From Ruegeria sp. HKCCD7303 (GTDB lineage Bacteria; Pseudomonadota; Alphaproteobacteria; Rhodobacterales; Rhodobacteraceae), in contig NZ_WVRE01000002.1 in NCBI RefSeq assembly GCF_013111185.1, positions 434,001 through 498,000 on the forward strand: 64,000 nt of DNA, given 5' to 3'. Below the pieces are notes generated by a model. That model was not told the origin of the DNA. It did no database searches and was given only the letters and a program-made list of their open reading frames with translations. Each line of letters opens with the position of its first letter. The stretch's first letter is position 1. Positions 45,747 to 56,215 of the stretch are shown here, piece after piece. The translations under genes and the position numbers were made by a program.

Positions 45747-46904
45747 TCAGCGCGTCAAGTGCGCGGTGAAAAAACCATCAGACCCGTGTGTGACCTGCCA
45801 TGATTTGCGGAACGTTTCTGTCCATTCGGGGTTTTGCTGCAAAAAGTCATCGACTACAGCCCCGTTTTCGTCAGCCAGGACCGAGCAAGTAGCGTAAGCC
45901 AAAACGCCGCCTGATCGGATCAAGGGGGAAATTCTTTCCAGAATACCTGCCTGAACAAGCGTGAGGTCATGCAAGCGTTCTTCGGTCAACGACCACTTTC
46001 CAGCAGGTGCACGCCGCCATGATCCGCTGCCGGAACAGGGTGCATCAGCCAGCACGATGTCATAGGGCTCGTGTTCAGCAATATCTTTTGAAGTCAATAT
46101 CTTGACGTTGGCTCCCGCGCGTTCTGCTCGCGCGGGAAGGTCACGCATGCGCCCCGCATTTACATCGTGGGCGAAGACTTCTACCCCCTCATGCGCGGCC
46201 ATAGCCAGCGCTTTGCCGCCACCCCCGGCGCAATAGTCAAGAACACGCATGCCTGGCTGAAGATCCAGCACTGCAACAACCCCCTGACTGGCCGCATCCT
46301 GCAACTCCACCAACCCATCTTGATAGGCCCTACCTTGCGCGATCTTCCGCGCGCCATCAGTCACTTCCAAAGCCGTTGTGCAAAACGGATGCGGTTGAGC
46401 CGTAACGCCATCCGCCCGGAGTGCGGCAATCGCAGACACCGGGTCAGTTTTCAGCAGGTTCACCCGCAGGTGTACCTGCGCGCGAGACTGCAAGGCCTCG
46501 GCCGACGCCTGTGTGTCAGGCCCTAACGAGGCGAAAAATCGAGGCCAAAGCCATTCGGGAATATCAAGCCGTTCGGCGTCGGACCGGAAGGCGCGTGGCG
46601 TCTCTGTGGGTAGCACCGGTTCAGGAGCATGACGGTCGCCGGTGAACATTGCGGAAACGTCGCCGTCCTGTGCCCGGATCGCTCCGATCATCAAACCGCG
46701 TCCAGTGTCGGCGCCACCAAGTGTTGCAAAGGACCGCTGACATCGCAGGGCGTCAAAAACGTGATCCCGCACTGCCGCGCGATCCTTTGAGCCCGCAAAA
46801 CGGCTGCGACGGGCCCATCCGGTCAACGCTTTTTCAACCGGAGCACCGTCCAGAATCTCGTTGAGGATTTCAATCGCGGCCTGAACACGAGCTGCCGGGG
46901 TCAT
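45747..46904 (-). CDS. RsmB/NOP-family rRNA cytosine-5 methyltransferase
   Basis: 385 aa. An N-terminal NusB-like region (about 1-130) precedes the SAM domain: MRVLDYCAGGGGKALAMA, the catalytic pair DAPCSGSGSWRRAP and YATCSVLADENG (two cysteines), and RSGGVLAY. It should methylate a cytosine in 16S rRNA (RsmB makes m5C967), but other rRNA or tRNA sites cannot be excluded. Confidence 0.87.
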   Translation of the reverse strand: MTPAARVQAAIEILNEILDGAPVEKALTGWARRSRFAGSKDRAAVRDHVFDALRCQRSFATLGGADTGRGLMIGAIRAQDGDVSAMFTGDRHAPEPVLPTETPRAFRSDAERLDIPEWLWPRFFASLGPDTQASAEALQSRAQVHLRVNLLKTDPVSAIAALRADGVTAQPHPFCTTALEVTDGARKIAQGRAYQDGLVELQDAASQGVVAVLDLQPGMRVLDYCAGGGGKALAMAAHEGVEVFAHDVNAGRMRDLPARAERAGANVKILTSKDIAEHEPYDIVLADAPCSGSGSWRRAPAGKWSLTEERLHDLTLVQAGILERISPLIRSGGVLAYATCSVLADENGAVVDDFLQQNPEWTETFRKSWQVTHGSDGFFTAHLTR

Positions 46905-46932
46905 GTCGACTTCCTTAAGGTGTTAGTGAACG

Positions 46933-46959
46933 CAAAACGGCGCCCGTATCTGGGCGCCG
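46933..46959 (-). terminator. Terminator after guaB
   Basis: Eight-pair stem CGGCGCCC / GGGCGCCG, six-base loop; the minus strand continues with TTTTGC. It separates guaB from the RsmB-like gene. Confidence 0.75.
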
Positions 46960-46978
46960 CATGCAACAGGTCAGAAGA

Positions 46979-48580
<1,602 letters not shown>

Positions 48581-48633
48581 TCAACATCATATCTTGCGCC
48601 CCATACGCGCGAATATGAAAAGGTATGTCACTG

Positions 48634-50682
48634 ATGACCACCGATCCTCTTGTAGTCTTTACGCCTTCTGGCAAACGCGGACACTTCCCCGTCGGGACCC
48701 CGATTCTCACTGCGGCCCGCCAGTTGGGTGTGGATCTGGATTCGGTCTGTGGCGGGCGTGGGATCTGCTCTAAATGCCAGATCACACCCAGCTATGGCGA
48801 ATTTCCCAAGCATGGTGTCACCGTATCCGAAAACGCGCTGAGCGAGTGGAACGCGGTTGAACAGCGCTATGACGATAAACGTGGTCTGAAACCGGGTCGT
48901 CGTCTGGGGTGTCAGGCGTCGGTGCAAGGCGATGTGGTGATCGACGTCCCGCCCGAAAGCCAGGTGCATCGTCAAGTTGTACGCAAGGCTGCGGCGGCGC
49001 GTTCTATCACCATGGATCCCGCGACACGCTTGTATTTCGTGGTCGTCGAAGAACCCGACATGCACTCGCCCACCGGGGATCTTGAGCGTTTGGAACGTAC
49101 CCTGCGCGAACAATGGAAGATCGAAGCTGTCACAGCCGATCTATCGCTATTGTCCAAGCTTCAGCCCGTTCTGCGCAAAGGCAAATGGGAGGTCACAGTG
49201 GCCGTTCACAAGGGCCACAACGACAGCGTTGCCCGAATTGTCGAAATCTGGCCGGGCCTGCATGAAGGCGGGCTCTATGGCTTGGCGATCGACCTCGGCT
49301 CGACCACCATTGCGGCCCACCTGACCGACCTGGAAACCGGCGAGGTCAAGGCGTCCTCGGGTCTGATGAACCCGCAGATCCGGTTTGGCGAAGACCTGAT
49401 GAGCCGCGTTTCATATTCGATGATGAATCCTGGTGGCGATCAGGAAATGACCAAGGCCGTACGCGAAGCGATCAACGATCTGACGACCTCAATTGCCCAA
49501 GAGGCCGAGATCGACGCATCCCTGATCGTGGAAACCGTATTTGTTTGTAACCCGGTCATGCACCACTTGCTGTTAGGGCTGGATCCGGTTGAGCTTGGGC
49601 AAGCACCTTTTGCGCTGGCAACTTCGGAGAGCATGTCCCTGCCCGCGCGTGACATGGATCTGACGACCATGAATCCACGCGCGCAGGTTTATATCCTTCC
49701 TTGTATTGCAGGCCATGTGGGCGCGGACTGCGCCGCCGTGGCGTTGTCAGAAGAACCAGGCAAATCCGAAGATCTGGTATTGATTGTGGACGTCGGCACC
49801 AACGCGGAAATCCTGTTGGGCAACACCAGCCGCGTTCTGGCCTGTTCGTCGCCCACCGGACCTGCATTCGAAGGCGCTCAGATCAGCTCGGGCCAGCGCG
49901 CAGCCCCCGGCGCAATTGAGCGGATTGAGATCGACCCAGTCACAAAAGAACCCCGCTTTCGCGTGATCGGATCCGAGAAATGGTCGGATGAGGACGGGTT
50001 TGACCTTGATATCGCAACCACAGGAATCACCGGCATCTGTGGTTCCGGCATCATCGAAGCCGTTGCCGAAATGCGCATTGCAGGCTTGCTGGACGAAAGC
50101 GGGTTGATTGGCTCGGCCGAGCAGACTGGCACAGCACGCTGTGTCCCCGAAGGCCGAACCCATGCCTATCTGATCCACGATGCCAGCGCCGAAGGTGGCC
50201 CGCGTATCACCGTCACCCAAGGCGACATCCGCGCGATCCAGCTGGCAAAATCGGCTCTTTATGCCGGTGCACGCCTGCTGATGGATGAAATGGATGTCGA
50301 CCGTGTGGACCGTGTGGTTTTGGCCGGCGCGTTTGGGGCGCATATCTCAACCAAACACGCAATGGTACTAGGCATGATACCGGATGCGCCGCTTGAGAAA
50401 GTCTCAAGCGCGGGCAACGCCGCAGGAACCGGCGCACGTATTGCACTGTGCAATATCGCAGCGCGGACTGAGATTGAACGCGTCGTACGCAAGATCACGA
50501 AAATTGAAACCGCCATTGAACCCAAGTTCCAGGATCATTTTGTCGCGGCCAACGCGATTCCACACAAAACTGATCCATTCCCGGAACTGGCGCAGGTTGT
50601 CAGGCTGCCCAACCCAAGCTTCAACACCGGCGGTGCCGACGCCGAAGCCGGTGGTGGTCGTCGCCGTCGGCGTCGCGGGTAA
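48634..50682 (+). CDS. RamA-like ATP-dependent corrinoid-protein reactivase (2Fe-2S plus ASKHA/DUF4445)
   Basis: 682 aa from the ATG at 48634 (AAAAGG ten bases upstream; an ATG at 48625 is too close to it). An N-terminal 2Fe-2S ferredoxin domain with CGGRGICSKC and a later Cys in RLGCQAS, a linker, and an ASKHA-type ATPase domain (LAIDLGSTTIAAHLTDLETG, VDVGTNAEILLG, GSGIIEAVAEM, VVLAGAFGAH). Such proteins reduce inactive cob(II)alamin on corrinoid methyl carriers. In Phaeobacter, genetic work assigned a RamA-like protein to reactivation of a split methionine synthase; this is probably its counterpart. The C-terminus is a basic tail, GGGRRRRRRG. Confidence 0.88.
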   Translation: MTTDPLVVFTPSGKRGHFPVGTPILTAARQLGVDLDSVCGGRGICSKCQITPSYGEFPKHGVTVSENALSEWNAVEQRYDDKRGLKPGRRLGCQASVQGDVVIDVPPESQVHRQVVRKAAAARSITMDPATRLYFVVVEEPDMHSPTGDLERLERTLREQWKIEAVTADLSLLSKLQPVLRKGKWEVTVAVHKGHNDSVARIVEIWPGLHEGGLYGLAIDLGSTTIAAHLTDLETGEVKASSGLMNPQIRFGEDLMSRVSYSMMNPGGDQEMTKAVREAINDLTTSIAQEAEIDASLIVETVFVCNPVMHHLLLGLDPVELGQAPFALATSESMSLPARDMDLTTMNPRAQVYILPCIAGHVGADCAAVALSEEPGKSEDLVLIVDVGTNAEILLGNTSRVLACSSPTGPAFEGAQISSGQRAAPGAIERIEIDPVTKEPRFRVIGSEKWSDEDGFDLDIATTGITGICGSGIIEAVAEMRIAGLLDESGLIGSAEQTGTARCVPEGRTHAYLIHDASAEGGPRITVTQGDIRAIQLAKSALYAGARLLMDEMDVDRVDRVVLAGAFGAHISTKHAMVLGMIPDAPLEKVSSAGNAAGTGARIALCNIAARTEIERVVRKITKIETAIEPKFQDHFVAANAIPHKTDPFPELAQVVRLPNPSFNTGGADAEAGGGRRRRRRG

Positions 50683-50695
50683 TCATGCATTGGAG

Positions 50696-50724
50696 CGACC
50701 GGCTTACGTTAGCCGGTCGTTCCT
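50696..50724. terminator. Bidirectional terminator between the reactivase and the stress-protein gene
   Basis: Nine-pair stem CGACCGGCT / AGCCGGTCG with a six-base loop, followed by TTCCTTG on the plus strand. Confidence 0.7.
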
Positions 50725-50763
50725 TGCAGAACTTCCAAGTTCAATGGCCGTCAATGCCAGAAA

Positions 50764-51177
50764 TCAAGTCAAACCGCGGTGCACATGCACGGCGCACGGC
50801 GCGTGACGAACAACGCGTGAAGCTGTCGATCCTAGGAAATAGTCGCTCAACCCCGGTTGGTGAGAACCAATGACGATACAATCGACACCCTGGCTTGTGG
50901 CATAATCAATGATCGTTCGGGCCGTATGGCCTTTGACGATTTCGGACTTCACCCCTTCAAGGCCCTCGACTTTTTCAAGCAATTTCAGTCGCGCTCGTTC
51001 AAAACCTTCTGCGACAAGGGATTTGTCCAGATAGGCACTGACAGACCCCTGCGGCATTTCATAAACGTGCAACGCGATTATGTCGGACCCGTTTTCCGAC
51101 AATGCACGTGCAACTTCCAGCGTGTGCTGCGATATGCCGTGATCCAATGCCATAGGGACAAGAACTTTTTTATACAT
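50764..51177 (-). CDS. Universal stress protein (UspA family), end of the DHPS operon
   Basis: 137 aa from the ATG at 51177 with GGAGG eight bases upstream. The ATP-binding signature is present as GSHQPGLSDYFLGSTASRV (G-x2-G-x9-G-S type). It follows the alcohol-dehydrogenase gene by 23 bp in the TRAP-containing operon. In Halomonas the USP TeaD regulates the ectoine TRAP transporter TeaABC by binding ATP, so a similar role for the TRAP system here is a reasonable inference. Confidence 0.88.
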   Translation of the reverse strand: MYKKVLVPMALDHGISQHTLEVARALSENGSDIIALHVYEMPQGSVSAYLDKSLVAEGFERARLKLLEKVEGLEGVKSEIVKGHTARTIIDYATSQGVDCIVIGSHQPGLSDYFLGSTASRVVRHAPCAVHVHRGLT

Positions 51178-51200
51178 CGAGGCCTCCAAATCTGGCGGGA

Positions 51201-52181
51201 CTATGCCCAGGGTCTCAGGATAATCTTGGGAGCGGCCACAGCACCAGAGCGGATATCACGAAATGCCTGCGCTCCGTCGGCCAGGGCACGTTCCTCTGCC
51301 CAGTCCAACGCACCAAGCCGTCCGTCAAAGATCGCTTCTGCCGTTTGGCGGAAATCCTTAGCCGTATAGGTGTATGTGCCGATGAAGGTGATTTCTTGCA
51401 ACGTCATGCGACGCACGTCCAGACCGCCGGTGTCTTCGCCAAGACCAACATGCGCAATCACGCCGCCGGGGTCTGCGACAGCTGATGCGACGGATCGTGT
51501 TGCCGCATATCCCACAGCGTCGATAACGAGCGGGAAGTTTCCAATCGCAGCGTCCGCGATTTTGAAGTCCTCAACCTTCTGCAGATAAGTCCGGCGCAAG
51601 GCATTGGGTTCTGCAATTGTGACATCTTCGACCTCCATCGCACGCAAGGCCAATGCGGCGGCAAGCCCGATCGCGCCGCCGCCAATGACCAGAGCGCGAC
51701 GGGGCATCGCCGGGTGCAACGCTTCCAGCGCCAGCCGCGCCGCATGCCAACTGACGGCCAGTGGTTCGGCCAAAGCGGCCTTCGCAAACGAGACATGATC
51801 CGGTACAACAACCAGATTTCTGTCCTGCATCGAGACAAACTGCGCAAAGGCCCCTTCGCGTGGTGGCATTGAAATGATCTGACGATCCGGGCACAGATTT
51901 TCACGACCTGCCACGCAGGCTGGACATTGACCGCAGCTCACCAGCGGATTGATCGTCACGCGATCTCCTGCGCGAAGACCCTCGACAATCACCCCGGCGG
52001 CCTCATGGCCAAGGATCAAAGGAGCCGGTCGCCGCGCATCATGGCCAAGATACGCGTGCATGTCTGATCCACAGATGCCTACGGCTTCAATCCGGATCAG
52101 ATGTTCAGATGCATCGGGTACTGCATTCGGCACATCCCCGAACTCCATCTGCTCTACACCTTTGTAAACCAGTGCTTTCAT
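51201..52181 (-). CDS. hpsP: Zinc-dependent alcohol dehydrogenase, probable DHPS 2-dehydrogenase HpsP
   Basis: 326 aa from the ATG at 52181. Catalytic zinc motifs CGSDMH and GHEAAG, structural zinc cysteines CGQCPACVAGRENLC, and the NAD-binding loop VIGGGAIGLAAA place it in the medium-chain family (sorbitol/threonine dehydrogenase-like). Its place beside an SDR gene, an HpsN-like histidinol-dehydrogenase homologue and a TRAP transporter matches the hps cluster known from Cupriavidus and Ruegeria, where HpsO and HpsP together interconvert the two DHPS enantiomers. The specific assignment rests on context. Confidence 0.75.
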   Translation of the reverse strand: MKALVYKGVEQMEFGDVPNAVPDASEHLIRIEAVGICGSDMHAYLGHDARRPAPLILGHEAAGVIVEGLRAGDRVTINPLVSCGQCPACVAGRENLCPDRQIISMPPREGAFAQFVSMQDRNLVVVPDHVSFAKAALAEPLAVSWHAARLALEALHPAMPRRALVIGGGAIGLAAALALRAMEVEDVTIAEPNALRRTYLQKVEDFKIADAAIGNFPLVIDAVGYAATRSVASAVADPGGVIAHVGLGEDTGGLDVRRMTLQEITFIGTYTYTAKDFRQTAEAIFDGRLGALDWAEERALADGAQAFRDIRSGAVAAPKIILRPWA

Positions 52182-52939
52182 TTGGCTGTGAACCCCCCAT
52201 CCACCATCAAAACCTGCCCGGTCACATAGTCCGAGGCCCGTGAACACAGGAAAAGAATCGGTCCGTCGATATCCTGCATCCGACCATTGCGTCCGATGCA
52301 GGTTTGCGCCGCATTCCGCTTGGCACGCTCGGGGTCATCGAACACGGCCTGCGTCAGTTCTGTGGGGAAGAACCCCGGTCCGATGGCATTTGCAGTAATG
52401 CCAAAGGGCGACCATGCCTCGGCCATCGCCCGGGTCAATTGCCCGATCCCCGCCTTGGTTGCGCCATAGGCGATACCGCCGGGAAAGGCGCGCGTTGTTT
52501 GCAGCGAAGCAAAATTGACAATGCGCCCCCACCCCTTTTCTTTCATCGCAGGCACCATGGCCTGACTTAGAAAAAACGGTGCGCTGAGGTTCACCGCCAG
52601 CGTGGCGTCCCACCCTTCTGGCGTCACATCATCGGCGACCTCACGCGTGTTTAGCCCAGCCGCATGTACCAAAATGTCGGGCGCGCCGAACTTGGCACTG
52701 ACGGCTTCCGCCACGTGCTCAATTCCGTCACGATCAGCAACATCGGCTTCCACCGAAGCGGCCCGAGAGCCAATCTCGGCTTGCAGCTGCGCCAACGCAT
52801 CTTGGCGTCGAGCCACGCCAACAACCTGCGCGCCTGCGGCTGCAAGCGCGTGTGCCACTTGCCGCCCCAGCCCCGAGCTTGCGCCGGTGACACAAGCCAC
52901 CCTGCCCGTCAGGTCAAACAAGGCGCGCGGGTCATCCAT
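52178..52939 (-). CDS. hpsO: Short-chain dehydrogenase, probable DHPS 2-dehydrogenase HpsO
   Basis: 253 aa. Classical SDR: TGASSGLGRQVAHAL (dinucleotide-binding Gly motif), HAAGLN, the catalytic Ser in NFASLQT and YGATKAG (Tyr-x3-Lys), and a C-terminal GQVLMVDGGFTAK. It overlaps hpsP by 4 bp and hpsN by 8 bp. The HpsO name is given by cluster context; by sequence alone it would be an SDR of the gluconate 5-dehydrogenase type. Confidence 0.75.
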   Translation of the reverse strand: MDDPRALFDLTGRVACVTGASSGLGRQVAHALAAAGAQVVGVARRQDALAQLQAEIGSRAASVEADVADRDGIEHVAEAVSAKFGAPDILVHAAGLNTREVADDVTPEGWDATLAVNLSAPFFLSQAMVPAMKEKGWGRIVNFASLQTTRAFPGGIAYGATKAGIGQLTRAMAEAWSPFGITANAIGPGFFPTELTQAVFDDPERAKRNAAQTCIGRNGRMQDIDGPILFLCSRASDYVTGQVLMVDGGFTAK

Positions 52940-54239
52940 CTGCGGTCAGATCGAACTGCTCATCCGGGAAATACTTGGCCAAACGCACATCTGCGGCGCG
53001 TGCATGCCCTTCCATCCCTTCCAACCGAGAAATCCGCGCGGTGGCGACGGCAATGGGCTTGGACCCTTCGCGTGTTGCCCGCTGCCACGTCACGATCTTC
53101 ATATATTTGTGGACACTCAGACCACCGGTATAGCTGGCCGCGCCAGAGGTCGGCAGAACATGATTGGTTCCGGTGGCTTTGTCGCCGTAGGATACAGTAG
53201 TTTCCTCACCCAAAAACAGCGAACCATAACAAGTCAGCCGGTCCAGCCACCAATCCAGATCCTCGGCCTGCACGGTCAGGTGTTCGGGGGCGTATTCATC
53301 GGAACACGCAGCCATGTCTTCGCGATTATCGCAGACGATGACTTCTGCATAGTCCCTCCACGCGGCTGCAGCGTTTTCCTTATTCAATTCGGGCAAATCG
53401 TCGATCAGCTGCGGCACCAGGTCCATGACTTTCTGAGCCAGAGCACGATCATCCGTCACCAGCCAAACCGGAGAGTTATACCCATGCTCGGCCTGACTGA
53501 CCAAGTCTGTGGCGACCACATGTGCATCTGCGCTGCTATCGGCCAGAATCAGGGAGTCAGTTGGTCCTGCGATCATATCGATACCGACTTTGCCGTAAAG
53601 AATGCGCTTGGCCTCGGCCACGAACTGGTTGCCCGGCCCAACAAGGATGTTTGCGCGTGGAAGGCCGAATAGACCATAGGTCATTGCGGCCACGCCCTGC
53701 ACGCCGCCCATCGCCAGAATACTGTCGGCCCCGCAAATATGGGCCGCATAGACGATCGCTGGCGCGACCCCTTCGCCCGGACGGGGCGGAGAGCAGGCGG
53801 TGATGTGGCGGCACCCGGCAACCTTGGCCGTGGTTACAGTCATGATCGCACTGGCGATATGGCTGTAGCGCCCGCCGGGCACGTAGCACCCTGCCGCATC
53901 TACGGGTATGGCCTTTTGTCCCGCCACAACTCCGGGCACGATCTCGGTCTGAACGTCCGACACAGTGGCTTTTTGTGTTTCGGCAAAGCGACGCACATTG
54001 TCATGGGCAAAGCGGATATCGGCTTTTAGTTTCTCGGGCACCAACGCTATGGCCGCGTCGATCTCGTCCTGGGTCATCAGGACATTTCCGTCGAACTTGT
54101 CGAATTTGGCGGCGTATTCCAATGCCTTGGCGTCGCCTCCGGTCTCGATATCAGACAGGATTGTCTTGACCGTATCATGCACCTCGGTCGCATGAGACTG
54201 CGCCGTCAGGGTTGCCTTTTTCAGATAGTCACGGGGCAT
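52932..54239 (-). CDS. hpsN: Sulfopropanediol 3-dehydrogenase HpsN (histidinol-dehydrogenase homologue)
   Basis: 435 aa, HisD fold. Conserved parts: GGRYSHIASAIMTV, GPGNQFVAEAKR, AGPTDSLILADSSAD, SQAEHGYNSPVW and the catalytic pair in EYAPEHLTV (Glu-His). HpsN oxidises (R)-DHPS to (R)-sulfolactate with two NAD+. It is called HpsN and not HisD because it lies between a TRAP transporter and two sugar-alcohol-type dehydrogenases and has no his genes around it. Sulfolactate-cleaving genes (suyAB) are not in the window. Confidence 0.85.
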   Translation of the reverse strand: MPRDYLKKATLTAQSHATEVHDTVKTILSDIETGGDAKALEYAAKFDKFDGNVLMTQDEIDAAIALVPEKLKADIRFAHDNVRRFAETQKATVSDVQTEIVPGVVAGQKAIPVDAAGCYVPGGRYSHIASAIMTVTTAKVAGCRHITACSPPRPGEGVAPAIVYAAHICGADSILAMGGVQGVAAMTYGLFGLPRANILVGPGNQFVAEAKRILYGKVGIDMIAGPTDSLILADSSADAHVVATDLVSQAEHGYNSPVWLVTDDRALAQKVMDLVPQLIDDLPELNKENAAAAWRDYAEVIVCDNREDMAACSDEYAPEHLTVQAEDLDWWLDRLTCYGSLFLGEETTVSYGDKATGTNHVLPTSGAASYTGGLSVHKYMKIVTWQRATREGSKPIAVATARISRLEGMEGHARAADVRLAKYFPDEQFDLTADG

Positions 54240-54251
54240 GTTGCAAAGGTC

Positions 54252-55580
54252 CTATTGGTAGATTTCAGGAAGCAAGGTGGTCGAGACAGCTGGTACGTAG
54301 GCGATCAAGAGCACCACGATCAGCATAGTCAATACGAAAGGCACGGCCCGGGCGGCAATCTTCAGAATCGACTCGCCGGTAATGCCAGACACAACGAACA
54401 GGTTCAGACCCAGCGGTGGCGTGATGAAACCAACACCCAGCGCGGTGATCATCATGATGCAGAACTGGATCTCGTTCATACCGATATTGTCGGCCAAGGG
54501 TTTCAGGATCGGTGCCAGGATCACGATGTTGGGCGTCGTTTCCATCACGCACCCCGCAGCGATCAGAATGCCGATCATCAACAGGATCAGCAGATAAGGA
54601 TCATCCGTCAGCGACGTTACCGAGGCCACGAACCCCTGGGGCACGCCCATGATTGCCAGCGCTTCGGCCAACGGCGCGGAAAAAGCGATGATGGGCAGGA
54701 TCACCCCGTTCACTTTCGCCGAGCTGACCAACATGGACGGGAAGTCAGCCAGCGTCAGCGTGCGCAGAATGAACCCCATGATGATGGTGACCACCACGGC
54801 GGTCGCACCGGCCTCGGTCGGCGTCAGTCGGCCCGAAAAGATGCCGTAGAAAATGATGCCCGGCACGATAAAAGCGTACCAGCCTGATTTGAGGGCTTTG
54901 CCCAAGTTGGACAGCCATTCGCTCATAGTCATCATGCCGCCGCCCTCATAGGCGTATAGACGATTCATGATGATGTTGGTGATCAGGATCGATACCAGAA
55001 TGGCCAGTCCTGGGATCAGAGCGGCCAGAAACAGTGTCGAGGCGGAAATACCCAGCACAAGGCCGATGATGATGTATGCGATAGAGGGTGGGATCAGGAT
55101 GCCGGTACAGGCCCCGGCGGCTACTAGTGCACAGGCATAAGGGCGCGGATACCCGCTTTCGACCAGACGGTTGATGGTCATCCGGCCCACGGCAGCAGCG
55201 CCCGCCGCGTCCGAGCCCGAGATCGCCGCGAACATGCCGCAGACAAGCACGGTGGCCGAGCCGAACCCGCCCTTGGCGAAGCAGGTCAGCGCCTCGGCCA
55301 CGTCCAGAAACTTGCGCGACAATCCTGTACGAACCAGAACGTCTCCGGTCAGGATGAACAGGGGCACAGCGGTCAGCGCGAATGCATCGATACCGGTGAA
55401 AAGGCTTTCGCCCACCAAGCTTAGCGGCAAGTCGCCAGACATGATCAGCATTACAATAGCTGCCGACCCAATAGCGGCCCATACAGGCACGGCCATGGCG
55501 ATCAAAGCAACGAAAAGAATTACAGGGACATAGAAATCCCAGCCGAGTTCAACGGTTTGATTGAGGGAATTCCAAAGCAT
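54252..55580 (-). CDS. TRAP transporter large permease (DctM), probable DHPS uptake
   Basis: 442 aa with about 12 to 14 hydrophobic segments. DctM landmarks: GIDAFALTAVPLFILTGDVL, SGSDAAGAAAVG, PSIAYIIIGLVLGIS, GRLTPTEAGATAVV, and ITPPLGLNLFVVSGI near the C-terminus. It is the ion-coupled transport subunit. Preceded by dctQ (11-bp gap) and followed by hpsN (12-bp gap), so transport and oxidation are in one operon. RBS GAGGAG supports the start. Confidence 0.93.
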   Translation of the reverse strand: MLWNSLNQTVELGWDFYVPVILFVALIAMAVPVWAAIGSAAIVMLIMSGDLPLSLVGESLFTGIDAFALTAVPLFILTGDVLVRTGLSRKFLDVAEALTCFAKGGFGSATVLVCGMFAAISGSDAAGAAAVGRMTINRLVESGYPRPYACALVAAGACTGILIPPSIAYIIIGLVLGISASTLFLAALIPGLAILVSILITNIIMNRLYAYEGGGMMTMSEWLSNLGKALKSGWYAFIVPGIIFYGIFSGRLTPTEAGATAVVVTIIMGFILRTLTLADFPSMLVSSAKVNGVILPIIAFSAPLAEALAIMGVPQGFVASVTSLTDDPYLLILLMIGILIAAGCVMETTPNIVILAPILKPLADNIGMNEIQFCIMMITALGVGFITPPLGLNLFVVSGITGESILKIAARAVPFVLTMLIVVLLIAYVPAVSTTLLPEIYQ

Positions 55581-55591
55581 TCAATTTCTCC

Positions 55592-56104
55592 TCAGTCAAA
55601 CAGCTTGTCGCCTTCGAAGACGGGGGTGCCGTCTCGCAGACATTTCAGATCGCGTATCAGGGATTGGATCAGCCGCCAGATCATCAGCGCAAACCCAGTT
55701 GGAACGGCCATGAGGAACCAGACTTTGGAAACCCGCAACCCATCTGTGACTGAGCCGAACTTGGCTGAGACATGAACCGCCTCGTAAGACCAATAGAGCG
55801 CGATCACGGCCACGACGAACATCACCAGATCGCCGAAGATATAAAGCAACGCCTTGGGGCGCAGTCCAAGGTAATGCATGATGACGTCAATTCGGATATG
55901 CGCACGTTCCTTGACCGCAGCGGCGGCCCCGATCCAGGCGAGGTAGATGAAGGAATAGCGCACGATCTCTTCGCCCCAGATCGAGGAGTAAGCGAAGATC
56001 TCACGCCGCAGCACTTCGATCGCCATGGTGATCACCAGCATCACGTAGAACACCAGCAACAACCAGCGCTCTGCGTTTCGGTCAATGTTTTGAAGAATGG
56101 CCAT
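55592..56104 (-). CDS. TRAP transporter small permease (DctQ)
   Basis: 170 aa from the ATG at 56104, which has GGAGG upstream; the frame opens seven codons earlier. Four transmembrane helices and the DctQ motif WGEEIVRYSFIYLAWIGAAAAVKERAHIRIDVI (in part). Partner of the large permease. Confidence 0.9.
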   Translation of the reverse strand: MAILQNIDRNAERWLLLVFYVMLVITMAIEVLRREIFAYSSIWGEEIVRYSFIYLAWIGAAAAVKERAHIRIDVIMHYLGLRPKALLYIFGDLVMFVVAVIALYWSYEAVHVSAKFGSVTDGLRVSKVWFLMAVPTGFALMIWRLIQSLIRDLKCLRDGTPVFEGDKLFD

Positions 56105-56182
56105 CTGATCCTCCGGCGACAGCACAGCCAGACCCTCGCCCGTCGTGGCGGGCCGATAACAGACTGACTGCAGAAAACAATC

Positions 56183-56205
56183 GTGGACGCCCGGATGGCG
56201 TCCAC
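56183..56205 (-). terminator. Intra-operon hairpin after the TRAP binding-protein gene
   Basis: Nine-pair stem GTGGACGCC / GGCGTCCAC with a five-base loop; on the minus strand GATTGTTTTC follows. It lies 11 bp past the dctP stop and probably reduces read-through so that binding protein exceeds permease. Confidence 0.6.
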
Positions 56206-56215
56206 GGATAGCGCC

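Noticed and set aside
52932..54239. Histidine biosynthesis hisD
   Set aside because: No his genes nearby; TRAP transporter and two sugar-alcohol-type dehydrogenases in the same operon fit HpsN instead.
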